Assembly: GCF_036345175.1 (NCBI RefSeq)
Contig: NZ_CP107780.1
Span: 1,240,001 to 1,304,000, forward strand
DNA length: 64,000 nt
Direction: 5' to 3'
DNA from: Streptomyces sp. NBC_00576
GTDB lineage: Bacteria; Actinomycetota; Actinomycetes; Streptomycetales; Streptomycetaceae
This document shows, in pieces, positions 1-28,114 of this stretch. The notes below the pieces were generated by a model, which was not told the origin of the DNA, made no database searches, and was given only the letters and a program-made list of their open reading frames with translations. Both the position numbers and the translations under genes were made by a program. Positions within the stretch are counted from its first letter, which is position 1. Each line of letters opens with the position of its first letter.

Positions 1-684
1 ACCCAGACGCAGGTGCTCGGCGCCCTGGACTCGGTCGTCGGCGACGACGACGTGATCATCAACGCGGCCGGTTCGCTCCCCGGTGACCTGCACAAGCTGT
101 GGCGGGCCCGCAGCCCCCGCCAGTACCACCTGGAGTACGGCTACTCCTGCATGGGCTACGAGATCCCGGCGGGGATCGGCGTCCAGCAGGCCGCCCCGGA
201 CACCCCGGTCTGGTCGCTGGTCGGCGACGGCACCTATCTGATGATGCCGACCGAGATCGTCACCGCCGTCCAGGAAGGTCTGCCGGTCAACCTGCTCCTC
301 ATCCAGAACCACGGGTACGCCTCGATCGGCGGCCTCTCCGAGTCGGTCGGCGGCGAGCGTTTCGGCACCCCCTATCGCTACCGGGCCGCCGACGGCACCT
401 TCACCGGCGACCCGCTGCCGGTCGACCTCGCGGCCAACGCGGCCAGCCTCGGCATGGACGTCCTGCGCGCCAAGACCGTGGGCGAGCTGCGTACGGCTCT
501 GGCGACGGCCCGCGCCTCGGACCGGCCGACCTGTGTGTACGTCGAGACCGACCCGACGCCGACCGCTCCCCCGGCGGAGGCCTGGTGGGACGTACCGGTC
601 GCCGAGACCGCCACTCGCGAGTCCGCCGTACAGGCCCGCGAGGAGTACGACCGCCAGGTGGCCGACCGCCGTCGGCACCTCTGA
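1..684 (+). CDS. iolD: 3D-(3,5/4)-trihydroxycyclohexane-1,2-dione hydrolase, C-terminal part
   Basis: The reading frame is open from base 1 and stops at 682-684, so only the last ~227 codons are present. The visible part is the C-terminal thiamine-diphosphate-binding domain: GDGTYLMMP followed about 25 residues later by LLIQNHGYASIG is the GDG...N cofactor motif, and the GGLSESVGGERFGTPYR stretch is characteristic of IolD. IolD is a ThDP enzyme that opens the diketo-inositol ring in myo-inositol catabolism in the cytosol. The next gene is a GntR/HutC regulator, as is common beside inositol genes in actinomycetes. Family assignment is firm; the start lies outside the window. Confidence 0.9.
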   Translation, partial: TQTQVLGALDSVVGDDDVIINAAGSLPGDLHKLWRARSPRQYHLEYGYSCMGYEIPAGIGVQQAAPDTPVWSLVGDGTYLMMPTEIVTAVQEGLPVNLLLIQNHGYASIGGLSESVGGERFGTPYRYRAADGTFTGDPLPVDLAANAASLGMDVLRAKTVGELRTALATARASDRPTCVYVETDPTPTAPPAEAWWDVPVAETATRESAVQAREEYDRQVADRRRHL

Positions 685-764
685 CTCCCCTATGGAGGCC
701 GTATCAACCTCGGTTCCCCCAGCCACTTCTGACGCATCGTCATTATCTGAAGGGAGGTGCCCCC

Positions 765-1550
765 GTGGCGACACCCGGTGATCGTGCCCGTGCGGTGTCC
801 GGCTCCCCGCTCGGCACCCTGGACTTCACACTGGACCGCTCCAGCCCGGTCCCGCTCTACTACCAGTTGGCCCAGCAGCTGGAGGCGGCGATCGAGCACG
901 GCGTCCTGGCGCCGGGCAATCTCCTGGGCAACGAGATCGACCTGTCGGTCCGTCTGGGCCTGTCCAGACCCACGGTCCGCCAGGCGATCCAGTCCCTGGT
1001 GGACAAGGGCCTGCTGGTACGCCGGCGAGGCGTCGGTACGCAGGTGGTGCACAGCCAGGTCAAGCGCCCGCTCGAACTGAGCAGCCTGTACGACGACCTG
1101 GAGACGGCCGGACAGGGGCCCACCACCCAGGTCCTGCGCAACGAGGGGCAGCCGGCGTCCGCCGAGGTCGCCGCCGCCCTCGGGGTGAAGGAGGGCAGCG
1201 AGGTCATCGTGCTGGAGCGGCTGCGCTGCACGCACGGCGAGCCGGTGGCGTTCCTCTGCAACTACCTGCCCTCGGGACTCCTCGAACTCGACGCCGCCCG
1301 GCTGGAGTCGACGGGCCTGTACCGGATGCTGCGCGCCGCGGGCATCACCCTGCACAGCGCCCGCCAGACCGTCGGCGCCCGCTCGGCCACGGCGGCGGAG
1401 GCCAAGCGCCTGCAGGAGCCGGAGGGCGCCGCCCTGCTCACCATGCAGCGCACGGCGTACGACGACACCGGACGGGCCGTGGAGTTCGGCACGCACATCT
1501 ACCGGGCGTCGCGCTACGCCTTCGACTTCCAGTTGCTGATGCGCCCGTGA
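765..1550 (+). CDS. GntR family (HutC-type) transcriptional regulator
   Basis: This 261-residue protein starts at GTG 765, chosen because AGGGAGGTG (751-759) sits just upstream and the winged helix begins near residue 31. An N-terminal GntR winged helix (about residues 31-95, with SRPTVRQAIQSLVDKG as recognition helix region and RRRGVGT wing) is followed by a UTRA ligand-binding domain (about 115-258; EVIVLERLR, LERTAYDD-like TMQRTAYDD, EFGTHIYRASRYAF). HutC-subfamily regulators are usually repressors released by a small metabolite. It lies 80 bp after iolD on the same strand, so control of the inositol genes is likely but inferred. It is convergent with the siderophore-side operon and separated from it by a hairpin. 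Confidence 0.88.
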   Translation: MATPGDRARAVSGSPLGTLDFTLDRSSPVPLYYQLAQQLEAAIEHGVLAPGNLLGNEIDLSVRLGLSRPTVRQAIQSLVDKGLLVRRRGVGTQVVHSQVKRPLELSSLYDDLETAGQGPTTQVLRNEGQPASAEVAAALGVKEGSEVIVLERLRCTHGEPVAFLCNYLPSGLLELDAARLESTGLYRMLRAAGITLHSARQTVGARSATAAEAKRLQEPEGAALLTMQRTAYDDTGRAVEFGTHIYRASRYAFDFQLLMRP

Positions 1551-1555
1551 GCCGC

Positions 1556-1593
1556 CCCTGTTCCCGTCATCCGTACGGCTATCGGGAACAGGG
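1556..1593. terminator. Bidirectional hairpin terminator candidate
   Basis: A perfect 11-bp inverted repeat, CCCTGTTCCCG (1556-1566) and CGGGAACAGGG (1583-1593), surrounds a 16-nt loop. It lies immediately after the GntR stop and overlaps the last codons of the convergent small gene (stop 1579-1581). No long T-run follows, as is usual in Streptomyces terminators. Confidence 0.6.
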
Positions 1594-1815
1594 CCGTCCC
1601 GGGTACTCCGCGCTCTCCGGTACGCCCGCCGCACGCATCCGGCGCAGCACCTCGCCCCGGATCGCCTCGTCGTCGATGTAGAGGGGGCAGTTGACGTCCC
1701 GGTCGAACACCAAAACGTCCCCGGCGGTGTCCCAGAGCACCCAGCGGGGTGCGTGGGGCGAGTCCTGCCACAGCTGGGTGTACTCGCCGATGACGTCCGT
1801 CGTCGGAGCGCTCAC
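1579..1815 (-). CDS. Small hypothetical protein at the end of the siderophore-side operon
   Basis: This 78-residue protein has no family I recognise. It is acidic in its first two thirds, rich in Trp (YTQLWQDSPHAPRWVLWDT), and carries no signal peptide or membrane segment. The ATG at 1815 overlaps the stop of the amidohydrolase gene by 4 bp (1812-1815), so translational coupling and co-transcription are very likely. The gene ends inside the hairpin at 1556-1593. Its position suggests a partner of the amidohydrolase, but function is unknown. Confidence 0.65.
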   Translation of the reverse strand: MSAPTTDVIGEYTQLWQDSPHAPRWVLWDTAGDVLVFDRDVNCPLYIDDEAIRGEVLRRMRAAGVPESAEYPGRPCSR

Positions 1816-3386
1816 AGTGTTCCCTCCTCGTTCTCCTGGCCGTCGACGAGTGTCGCCACGACCTCGATGTCCCCGATGCGCGAACTGTCGACGCTTCGGG
1901 GGTCGTCTCCCAGCACGACCAGATCGGCCCGCTTGCCGGGCGTGACGCTGCCCGCGCTGTCCTCCCAGTGACAGGCGTAGGCCCCGTCGACGGTGTACGC
2001 GCGCAGCGCCTCGTCGACGGTGATGCCCTCGTCCGGCCCGATCAACTGCCCTGACAGCGAAGCCCGTTCGACCATGAACTGGACGGCCCGCAGCGGCGAT
2101 CCGTCCGCCACCGGCCGATCGGAACTCCCCACCAGCCGGATGCCGTGCGCCAGGAACGCCCGCCCTCGGTACAGCCAGGGCGCCCGCTGCTCCCCCATGA
2201 TCGACGCGTAGTCGTCACCGAAGTACCGCAGGAAGTTGGGCTGTACGACGGCCGTCGCACCGAGTCGTCCCAGCCGGGGCAGCTGATCGGGCCGGATCAG
2301 CCCGGCGTGCTCGATCCGGTGCCGGGCGTCCGGCCGGGGCCGCAGCCGCTGCGCCTCCTCCAGCGCGTCCAGCGCGACATCGGCGGCGCGGTCGCCGATG
2401 GCGTGCACGGCGAGCTGCCAGCCCGCGAGATGCCCGTCCACGATGGTCCGCTTGAGGAGTTCGGGGTCCTCCTGCAACTGCCCTGCGGTGTCGAGCCCTT
2501 GATAGGGGCTGCTGAGGGCAGCGGTACGGGCCATCATGCCGCCGTCGGTGTACACCTTCAGCGCGCCGACGGACAGCCAGTCGTCACCGAAGCCGGTACG
2601 CAGCCCGAGGTCGAGGGCGCGGGGGATGCCGTCAGCCTCGTGGGCGGTGACGGAGTGCAGCCGGTCGGCGGCCACCATCAGCTGGACCCGCAGTGGCAAC
2701 AGGCCGAGTTCCCGGGCGAGTTGGTAGGCGCCCAGCTCGACCGAGCTGTTGCCGAGCAGGGCGCCGCCGATGCCCGCCTCGGCGCACGCGGTGACTCCCT
2801 CGGCCAGACAGGCGCGGGCGGCGCGTCCGATCGCCTGGGCCAACTCCTCCTGGGAGTGCGGCAGTCGAAGCGCGCGGGCCGCGCCCATCGCTCCTTCGGC
2901 GAGGAAGGCACCCTCGTGCGGGACCACGCCGGGCAGCAGTTCCAGCACCGGGCTGCTGACCGCGCAGCCGTGTCCGGAGTCGTGCATCAGGAGCACCTTG
3001 CGGCCGTCGGCGGCCTTGTCCAATTCGGGGAGGGTCAGATGCCGACCGAGCCCCCGCTGGTCGTACCCCGCGACGTCCACCCAGCCGCCCGGCGGCACCT
3101 GCGCCGCGGCCTCCGCCACGACCGCGAGCACGTCCTCGACCCGGACGCAGGGCGCCACCGTGGGCGTGGTCGCCTTGAACCCCGTCCAGGCCAGGTGCAC
3201 ATGGCTGTCGATGAACCCGGGCAGCACGGTCGCCCCCTGGAGGTCGACCACCCGCTGCGCGGGCAGCCCGGTCACCGCCTCGTCCAGGCCCACGATCCGG
3301 CCCCGCCAGATGCCCACGTCGTGGGCGACGGGGTGGTCGGGGTCCATGGTGAGGACGCGGGCATTGGTCAGTCGCGTGGTGAGCAT
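1812..3386 (-). CDS. Amidohydrolase family protein (YtcJ-like)
   Basis: A 524-residue metal-dependent hydrolase of the amidohydrolase superfamily, YtcJ-like branch. Visible features are the N-terminal beta-sandwich with VLTMDPDHP, the PGFIDSHVHL metal site (HxH), a WVDVAGYDQRGLG loop, the HAIGDRA motif, RIEHAGLI, and the C-terminal VGSSDRPVADGSPL and GKRADLVVL. The usual length is 510-550, so it is complete. The ATG at 3386 has GAGG about 13 bp upstream. It lies 63 bp downstream of mbtH-like on the same strand and overlaps the next gene by 4 bp. No signal peptide is visible, so it should be cytosolic. A role in siderophore maturation or intracellular siderophore breakdown is possible from context only; the substrate is unknown. 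Confidence 0.85.
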   Translation of the reverse strand: MLTTRLTNARVLTMDPDHPVAHDVGIWRGRIVGLDEAVTGLPAQRVVDLQGATVLPGFIDSHVHLAWTGFKATTPTVAPCVRVEDVLAVVAEAAAQVPPGGWVDVAGYDQRGLGRHLTLPELDKAADGRKVLLMHDSGHGCAVSSPVLELLPGVVPHEGAFLAEGAMGAARALRLPHSQEELAQAIGRAARACLAEGVTACAEAGIGGALLGNSSVELGAYQLARELGLLPLRVQLMVAADRLHSVTAHEADGIPRALDLGLRTGFGDDWLSVGALKVYTDGGMMARTAALSSPYQGLDTAGQLQEDPELLKRTIVDGHLAGWQLAVHAIGDRAADVALDALEEAQRLRPRPDARHRIEHAGLIRPDQLPRLGRLGATAVVQPNFLRYFGDDYASIMGEQRAPWLYRGRAFLAHGIRLVGSSDRPVADGSPLRAVQFMVERASLSGQLIGPDEGITVDEALRAYTVDGAYACHWEDSAGSVTPGKRADLVVLGDDPRSVDSSRIGDIEVVATLVDGQENEEGTL

Positions 3387-3449
3387 GGCGGGAGCAGTTC
3401 CTCGTTCCGGGGCCGAAGCCGATCTGGTCGGATCTCGTCCGATCGTGGC

Positions 3450-3677
3450 TCAGGCGGTCCGTTCCATGCGTTCCGCCAGGCTCCTGGGCCGCATGTCCGT
3501 CCAGTTGGTCTCGATGTGGTCCAGGCACTCCTGCCGGGGCGCCGGGCCGTGGACGGCGGTCCAGCCGGCCGGTACGTCGACGAAGTCGGGCCACAGGCTG
3601 TGCTGGCCCTCGTCGTTGACGAGCACGCAGTAGACGCCGTCGGGGTTCTCGAAGGGGTTGGTGTTGCTGCCGCTCAT
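3450..3677 (-). CDS. MbtH-like protein
   Basis: A 75-residue MbtH-family chaperone that binds and activates NRPS adenylation domains. The signature NPFENPDG..., VLVNDEGQHSLWP, VPAGWTAVHG, and a C-terminal NWTDMRPRSL is complete with the conserved Trp residues. It starts at ATG 3677 behind CAGGAGG and lies 39 bp after the NRPS stop codon. It is almost certainly co-transcribed with the synthetase and required for its A domains. Confidence 0.95.
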   Translation of the reverse strand: MSGSNTNPFENPDGVYCVLVNDEGQHSLWPDFVDVPAGWTAVHGPAPRQECLDHIETNWTDMRPRSLAERMERTA

Positions 3678-3716
3678 GCGGGTCCTCCTGGGTTGGGGTG
3701 GACGAGTGGGGTCGGG

Positions 3717-22463
<18,747 letters not shown>

Positions 22464-22521
22464 AGGCGACCGTGCCTCCAGGGTGTACGGACCGGCTCAG
22501 CCGGAGGACCGCAGGCCATAC

Positions 22522-22540
22522 TAAGGTAAGCATTACCTAA
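22522..22540. promoter_or_regulatory. Iron box (DmdR/IdeR-type operator), NRPS side
   Basis: TAAGGTAAGCATTACCTAA matches 14 of 19 positions of the actinobacterial iron-box consensus TTAGGTTAGGCTAACCTAA (consensus recalled). It lies 59 bp upstream of the NRPS start codon, where a promoter would be, and implies repression by the iron-loaded regulator. Confidence 0.8.
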
Positions 22541-22584
22541 CCAAAAGACCCAGTCTCGGCGGGCCCTCTTCTCACCACTACTAT

Positions 22585-22603
22585 TAAGGCCTGCCTAACC
22601 TAA
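22585..22603. promoter_or_regulatory. Iron box, import-operon side
   Basis: TAAGGCCTGCCTAACCTAA; read on the minus strand it matches 15 of 19 consensus positions. It lies 26 bp before the GTG of the first permease gene. With the box at 22522 the divergent NRPS/import promoters each have their own operator. Confidence 0.75.
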
Positions 22604-22629
22604 GGGAGTTATCCGTTGGAGACCGCACG

Positions 22630-23655
22630 GTGACGCGGGGCAGAAGGGTTCGCCCCCTTCTTCTGGTGGCGGTGCTGGGCGCCGTCCTGCTCGGACTGTG
22701 CCTTCTGTCACTCGCCCTCGGCGCGGCCAGCATTCCGCCCGATCAGGTGGTGCGGGCGCTGTTCGGTGACGCGCCCAGCCGGTTCGTGGACAACGTCATC
22801 TGGTCGGCGCGGGTACCTCGTACGGCGCTCGGGCTGGCGGCCGGGGCGGCACTCGGACTGTCGGGCGCGCTGATGCAGGCGCTGACGCGCAATCCGCTCG
22901 CGGACCCGGGAATCCTGGGGGTCACCGCCGGTGCCTCGTTCGCCATCGTGCTGGCCGTAGGGGTGTTCGGGCTCGGCTCGTTCTACGGCTACGTCTGGTT
23001 CGCGTTCGCGGGCGCGCTCGTGACGAGCGTTCTGGTCTATCTGCTGGGCAGGCTCGGCAGGTCCGGACTCACGCCGGTCAAACTGGCGCTCGCCGGAATC
23101 GCCGTGAGCGCTCTGCTCAACTCCCTGACCAGCGCGATCGCACTGACCGACCCTGACGCGCTCGACCGCTACCGGTTCTTCACCGCCGGCTCGATGGCCG
23201 ATCAGGACGGGGCGACCGTGCTGCGGATCCTGCCCTTCCTCGCCGTGGGAGCCGTACTGGCTCTGGGCTGCGCGCCCGCCCTCAACAGTCTGGCTCTCGG
23301 CGAGGACGTGGCGGCCTCACTGGGGCGGCGACTGGGCCTGGTCCGGCTCAGCGGGGTCACCGCGATCACCCTGCTCACCGGGGCGGCGGTAGCGGTCATC
23401 GGCCCGGTGGTCTTCATCGGGCTCGTGGTGCCCCATGTCGCCCGCGTGCTGGCCCAGATGGCGGGGATCGGCCCGGACCAACGCTGGCTGCTGCCGCTGT
23501 CGGCGGCGCTCGCACCATGTCTGCTGCTCGCGGCGGACATCGTCGGCCGGATGATCGCCCGTCCTGTCGAGGTCCAGGCCGGGATCGTCGTCGCCTTCAT
23601 CGGCGGGCCGTTCTTCATCGCTCTGGTCCGACGGCGCAAACTCGCGGAGGCGTGA
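22630..23655 (+). CDS. FecCD-family iron-siderophore ABC permease 1
   Basis: A 341-residue integral membrane protein with the FecCD pattern: RVPRTALGLAAGAALGLSGALMQALTRNPLADPGILGVTAGAS near the N-terminus, and the cytoplasmic coupling loop ALGEDVAASLGRRLG followed by GPVVFIGLVVPHVAR. About 8-10 transmembrane segments are visible, the family norm. It starts at GTG 22630 just after an iron box. With the next permease and ATPase it forms the inner-membrane importer for the ferric siderophore bound by the lipoprotein at 33090-34151. Confidence 0.93.
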   Translation: MTRGRRVRPLLLVAVLGAVLLGLCLLSLALGAASIPPDQVVRALFGDAPSRFVDNVIWSARVPRTALGLAAGAALGLSGALMQALTRNPLADPGILGVTAGASFAIVLAVGVFGLGSFYGYVWFAFAGALVTSVLVYLLGRLGRSGLTPVKLALAGIAVSALLNSLTSAIALTDPDALDRYRFFTAGSMADQDGATVLRILPFLAVGAVLALGCAPALNSLALGEDVAASLGRRLGLVRLSGVTAITLLTGAAVAVIGPVVFIGLVVPHVARVLAQMAGIGPDQRWLLPLSAALAPCLLLAADIVGRMIARPVEVQAGIVVAFIGGPFFIALVRRRKLAEA

Positions 23656-23657
23656 CG

Positions 23658-24749
23658 ATGACCACCTCGAAGTCTCCCGCCACGCCCCCCTCGGCCAGGC
23701 CGTTTTCCGCGCCCGTCCGCACCTACCGCCTGGCCGTCCCCCCGGTCTCCGGGATCCTCCGGCCCCGTCTGGTGGCGGTCGCCGCCCTGCTCGCCGTGGG
23801 CACGTTCCTGCTCTTCTGCTGGAGTCTGACGATCGGCGACTACCCGATCGCCTTCACCGACGTCGTACGCGCCCTGGTCGGCTCCGGCGACCCCGGTACC
23901 GTGCTCGTCGTCCAGGAACTGCGGCTGCCTCGCTCCCTGGTGGGGCTGCTGGCCGGGATCGCGTTCGGGGTGTCCGGCGGGCTGTTCCAGACGATGACCC
24001 GTAATCCGCTGGCCAGCCCCGACATGATCGGCCTCACCCAGGGCGCGGGCACGTTCGTCGTCGCGGGCATCGTCCTGGGCTGGGACGGCGGCCTCGGTAC
24101 CCAGACGCTCGGTCTGCTCGGCGCGCTGTCCACGGCCCTCCTCGTGTACGCGCTGGCCTGGCGGCGCGGCACCACCGGCTACCGGATCATCCTGATCGGC
24201 ATCGGCGTCGCCTGGATCTGTACGAGCGCCACCGACTACCTGGTCGCCAAGGGCGGCCGCTTCCAGGCACAGGCCGCGCTGGGCTGGCTGGTCGGCAACC
24301 TCAACGGCCGTACGTGGTCGCAGGTCGGGCCGCTCGCGATCGCCCTGGCCGTCCTGCTGCCGACGGCGCTGCTGCTCGGCCGACTGCTGCGCACGCTCCA
24401 ACTGGGCGACGATGTCGCCACCGGCCTCGGCACCCGCGTACAGCCCGTGCGCCTCGCCATCCTGCTCTCCGGCGTCGGACTGATCGCCTTCGCGACCGCC
24501 GCCGCCGGACCGGTCGCGTTCGTGGCGCTGGCCGCCCCGCAGATCGCCCAGCGCCTCGCGCGCACCGCCTGGCCGCCCACGCTCGCCTCGGGACTGACCG
24601 GGGCGCTGATGGTCCTGGGCAGCGACCTGATCGCCCGTACGCTCATCTCCGGCACGGAACTGCCGGTCGGAATCGTCACCGGCGTGCTCGGCGCGCCCGT
24701 CCTGCTCTGGCTGCTCGTCCGCGCCAACCGCGCGGGTTCAGGAGGCTGA
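23658..24749 (+). CDS. FecCD-family iron-siderophore ABC permease 2
   Basis: A 363-residue partner of the preceding permease. The ATG at 23658 lies 2 bp after the upstream stop, so the genes are coupled. A ~45-residue hydrophilic N-terminal extension precedes the first membrane helix. The FecCD motifs are LRLPRSLVGLLAGIAFGVSGGLFQTMTRNPLASPDMIGLTQGAG, QLGDDVATGLGTRVQPVR and AAGPVAFVALAAPQIAQR. It forms a heterodimer with permease 1, as in FepDG. Confidence 0.93.
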   Translation: MTTSKSPATPPSARPFSAPVRTYRLAVPPVSGILRPRLVAVAALLAVGTFLLFCWSLTIGDYPIAFTDVVRALVGSGDPGTVLVVQELRLPRSLVGLLAGIAFGVSGGLFQTMTRNPLASPDMIGLTQGAGTFVVAGIVLGWDGGLGTQTLGLLGALSTALLVYALAWRRGTTGYRIILIGIGVAWICTSATDYLVAKGGRFQAQAALGWLVGNLNGRTWSQVGPLAIALAVLLPTALLLGRLLRTLQLGDDVATGLGTRVQPVRLAILLSGVGLIAFATAAAGPVAFVALAAPQIAQRLARTAWPPTLASGLTGALMVLGSDLIARTLISGTELPVGIVTGVLGAPVLLWLLVRANRAGSGG

Positions 24750-24753
24750 TCCC

Positions 24754-25703
<950 letters not shown>

Positions 25704-25707
<4 letters not shown>

Positions 25708-26441
25708 CCTTGAGGACCGAGCGAACCGACGTGCGTACCTGGCCGGTTGAGCAGCTGAAGGAACTCTTCAGCGAGAGCTTCCCGGAGTTCATCACGGCCG
25801 ACCGGCTGGTGTCGGAGTACATAGGCCGGGTCCGGGAGTGGTTCCCTGCCTGGAACCTCACGCTGGTGGACGAGGGTGAGGTTCCGGTGGCGGCGGGCTG
25901 GGGTGTACCGGTCCACTGGGACGGGTCGGTCGAAGGGCTGCCGACCGGGTACACGGACTCCCTGGTGCGAGCGGTCGAGGGGCGGGAGCAGGGTGCGACA
26001 CCGAACACGCTGGTGATCTGCGGGGCGGTCGTCGCACCCTCCCTCACGGGCCGCGGATTGGCGGGCGAGACGCTGACGGCACTGCGCCGGGCCGCCCTGG
26101 AGTCCGGGCTGACCCGGGTCGTCGCACCGGTCCGCCCGACGACCAAGGCGCGCTATCCCCTGACGCCGATCGAGACCTTCATGCACTGGCGCCGCCCCGA
26201 CGGGACGGCCCTCGACCCATGGATCCGCACGCATGAACGCCTGGGCGCCGAAATCCTGGCCGCCGCCCCGGTCTCCCAGACGATGACCGGCACGGTCGCC
26301 CAGTGGGAGAAGTGGACGGGCCTCGCCCTTCCCGCATCGGGCGAGTACGTCGTCCCGGACGGCCTGGGGCTGTTGCGCGTCGACCGAACCACCGACGAGG
26401 GCGTGTACCAGGAGCCCAACGTCTGGATGCGGCACGTCTAG
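25704..26441 (+). CDS. GNAT-type N-acetyltransferase, import operon
   Basis: A 245-residue cytosolic protein resembling GNAT acetyltransferases. The acetyl-CoA-binding motif A is VVAPSLTGRGLAGETLTALRRAA near residues 110-135. It overlaps the ATPase stop by 4 bp (ATGA) and is likely the last gene of the importer operon. The substrate is not evident. Similar stand-alone proteins are common in Streptomyces, so a siderophore-tailoring role is only suggested by the overlap. Confidence 0.7.
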
Positions 26442-27007
26442 GGAGACACCCCAGGTATCGGCTGGACCCAGGCGCCGGCCCGAAGCCCCCACACCACGTT
26501 CCGTCGCAGTGGTCCCTCCGGGACGGTCAGGTCGTCGAAGTCCTTGTCCGGGGCGTGGGTCATGCCGAGGCGGCGCATCACCGCCTGCGACCGGAGATTG
26601 GTGGCCGTCGTGATCGCCAGGACCTCTTCGAGGCCCACGCCCTTCTCGTCGAAGGCGTGGGCAACCACCGCACGGGCAGCCTCGGTTGCGTAACCGTGCC
26701 CCCAAGCGTGCCGGGCCAGCCGCCACCCCGCCTCGACCCCGTCGAACGCCATGTCGTCCTCGACGGGGTCCAGCCCGGCGAACCCGATGAACTCGCCGGT
26801 GCCTGTGACCTCCACCGCCCACCAGCCCCAGCCCCGTTCGTCGAGGCCGGACTGGAAGTGGGCGGCGGAGGCCTCGCTCTGCTCACGGGTGAGGACGTCT
26901 CCGAGGTGTTCGCGGACCTCCGGGTCGGCGTTCATGGCCGCCCAGGGGACGAGGTCGGACGGGCGCCAAGAGCGCAGGACGAGGCGTTCGGTTCGCAGGT
27001 CTGGCAT
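26438..27007 (-). CDS. RimJ/RimL-like GNAT acetyltransferase
   Basis: A 189-residue GNAT protein of the RimJ/RimL (ribosomal-protein N-acetyltransferase-like) type: TERLVLRSWRPSDLVPWAAMNADPEV at the start, GWWAVEVTGTGEFIGFAGL in the middle, and the acetyl-CoA loop RHAWGHGYATEAARAVVAHAF followed by TTATNLRSQAVMRRLGM. It is complete for the family. The stop overlaps the convergent GNAT gene by 4 bp. It lies 73 bp downstream of the formyltransferase on the same strand, with its own palindrome upstream. A link to siderophore production is not shown. Confidence 0.8.
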   Translation of the reverse strand: MPDLRTERLVLRSWRPSDLVPWAAMNADPEVREHLGDVLTREQSEASAAHFQSGLDERGWGWWAVEVTGTGEFIGFAGLDPVEDDMAFDGVEAGWRLARHAWGHGYATEAARAVVAHAFDEKGVGLEEVLAITTATNLRSQAVMRRLGMTHAPDKDFDDLTVPEGPLRRNVVWGLRAGAWVQPIPGVSP

Positions 27008-27019
27008 GTCGCCATCCTG

Positions 27020-27031
27020 ACGTGATCACGT
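27020..27031. promoter_or_regulatory. 12-bp perfect palindrome upstream of the GNAT gene
   Basis: ACGTGATCACGT is a perfect palindrome 13 bp upstream of the ATG at 27007. It could be an operator for a dimeric regulator, but no regulator gene is adjacent. Confidence 0.35.
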
Positions 27032-27080
27032 GTCCGCGTCGACCGGGAATCGGCCCGCCCGCGCCTCCGATCACCCTCCG

Positions 27081-28028
27081 TCAGGGCCGCGCCGTCAGAT
27101 ACCCGCCCATCGTCCGGAAGTACTCCGTCGCCGCGATCTCCGACCCGTCCTCCGTCCGCACCCGCTTCACCAGCAGCCCCCGCAGCCGCCCGTGCCGGGC
27201 CTCCGCGCCCGCGACCACGACGATCCCGTCGCCCTCGCGGATGAAGATCCGGCCCGGGGTGCCGCCGTAGCCGCCCTCCGAGACGGCGGCCTCGACGATG
27301 CGTATCCGCTGCCCCTTGTGATGGGTGAAGGCGTTGGGGTACGGGTCCGACTGGGCGCGGATGAGGCGCTCCAGGTCCTCGGCGGGCCAGGTCCAGTCGA
27401 TGCGGCTGTCCTCCAGGGAACGTTTGTGGAAGAAACTGGCCCGGCTGCGGTCCTGGGGGATCCATTCCGCGCGCCCGGAGGCGATGAGCGCGAGGGACTC
27501 GTGGATGACCGGTGTGATCAAGTCCACAGTGCGATGGAAGAGGTCGGTCACCGTGTCGCGCGCTCCCACCGGGACCGCACGCTGCAACAGCACGTCACCG
27601 GCATCGAGCTCCGCGTTCATACGGTGGGCGGTGACGCCGACCTCCCGTTCGCCGTTGAGGAGCGCCCAGATCAGCGGGGAGAAGCCCGCGTACGCCGGGA
27701 GCAGCGAGTCGTGGATGTTGAGCGTGCCCTGCGCCGGGAGGTCGAAGATCTCGGGGGGCAGCACTGTTCGCCAGTTGTTGGCGACGATCAGATCCGGCTC
27801 CAACTCCCCTAGTTTTGCGAGGAGTTCGGGATCGTCAGGGCGGTTGCGCAGCAGCACCGGGATGCCGTGCTTCTCGGCGAGATCGGCCACCGAGTCGTCC
27901 CAGATCTTCTCGTATACGTGGTCGCTCTTGGGGTGGGTGACCGCCATGACCACCTCGTGATCGGAGTCCAGCAGGGCCTGGAGCGTTCGATGCCCCCAGG
28001 TCTGATAGCCGAACATGACGACCCGCAT
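27081..28028 (-). CDS. Hydroxyornithine N-formyltransferase (methionyl-tRNA formyltransferase-like)
   Basis: A 315-residue enzyme of the formyltransferase fold (CchA-like). The N-terminal Rossmann-like domain has MRVVMFGYQTWGHRTLQALL; the 10-formyl-THF/catalytic elements NNWRTVLP, NIHDSLLPAYAG and ELDAGDVLLQ supply the Asn, His and Asp residues. A C-terminal beta domain (about 210-315) completes it. ATG 28028 is preferred over an upstream in-frame start because GGAAGG lies 7 bp before it. The expected reaction is transfer of a formyl group to N5-hydroxyornithine before or during NRPS loading. It is divergent from the monooxygenase, with an iron box between them. Confidence 0.9.
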   Translation of the reverse strand: MRVVMFGYQTWGHRTLQALLDSDHEVVMAVTHPKSDHVYEKIWDDSVADLAEKHGIPVLLRNRPDDPELLAKLGELEPDLIVANNWRTVLPPEIFDLPAQGTLNIHDSLLPAYAGFSPLIWALLNGEREVGVTAHRMNAELDAGDVLLQRAVPVGARDTVTDLFHRTVDLITPVIHESLALIASGRAEWIPQDRSRASFFHKRSLEDSRIDWTWPAEDLERLIRAQSDPYPNAFTHHKGQRIRIVEAAVSEGGYGGTPGRIFIREGDGIVVVAGAEARHGRLRGLLVKRVRTEDGSEIAATEYFRTMGGYLTARP

Positions 28029-28058
28029 AGTCGATCCTTCCGATAGGACACACCATTG

Positions 28059-28077
28059 CAAGGTAAGGCTAACCTTA
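28059..28077. promoter_or_regulatory. Iron box between formyltransferase and ornithine monooxygenase
   Basis: CAAGGTAAGGCTAACCTTA matches 15 of 19 consensus iron-box positions, with an unbroken GGCTAACCT core. It lies 31 bp from the formyltransferase start and 38 bp from the monooxygenase start, so one site can repress both divergent promoters. Confidence 0.85.
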
Positions 28078-28114
28078 TTTACTATCAGTGGCGCCTAGGG
28101 GAAGGGAAGTTGCG

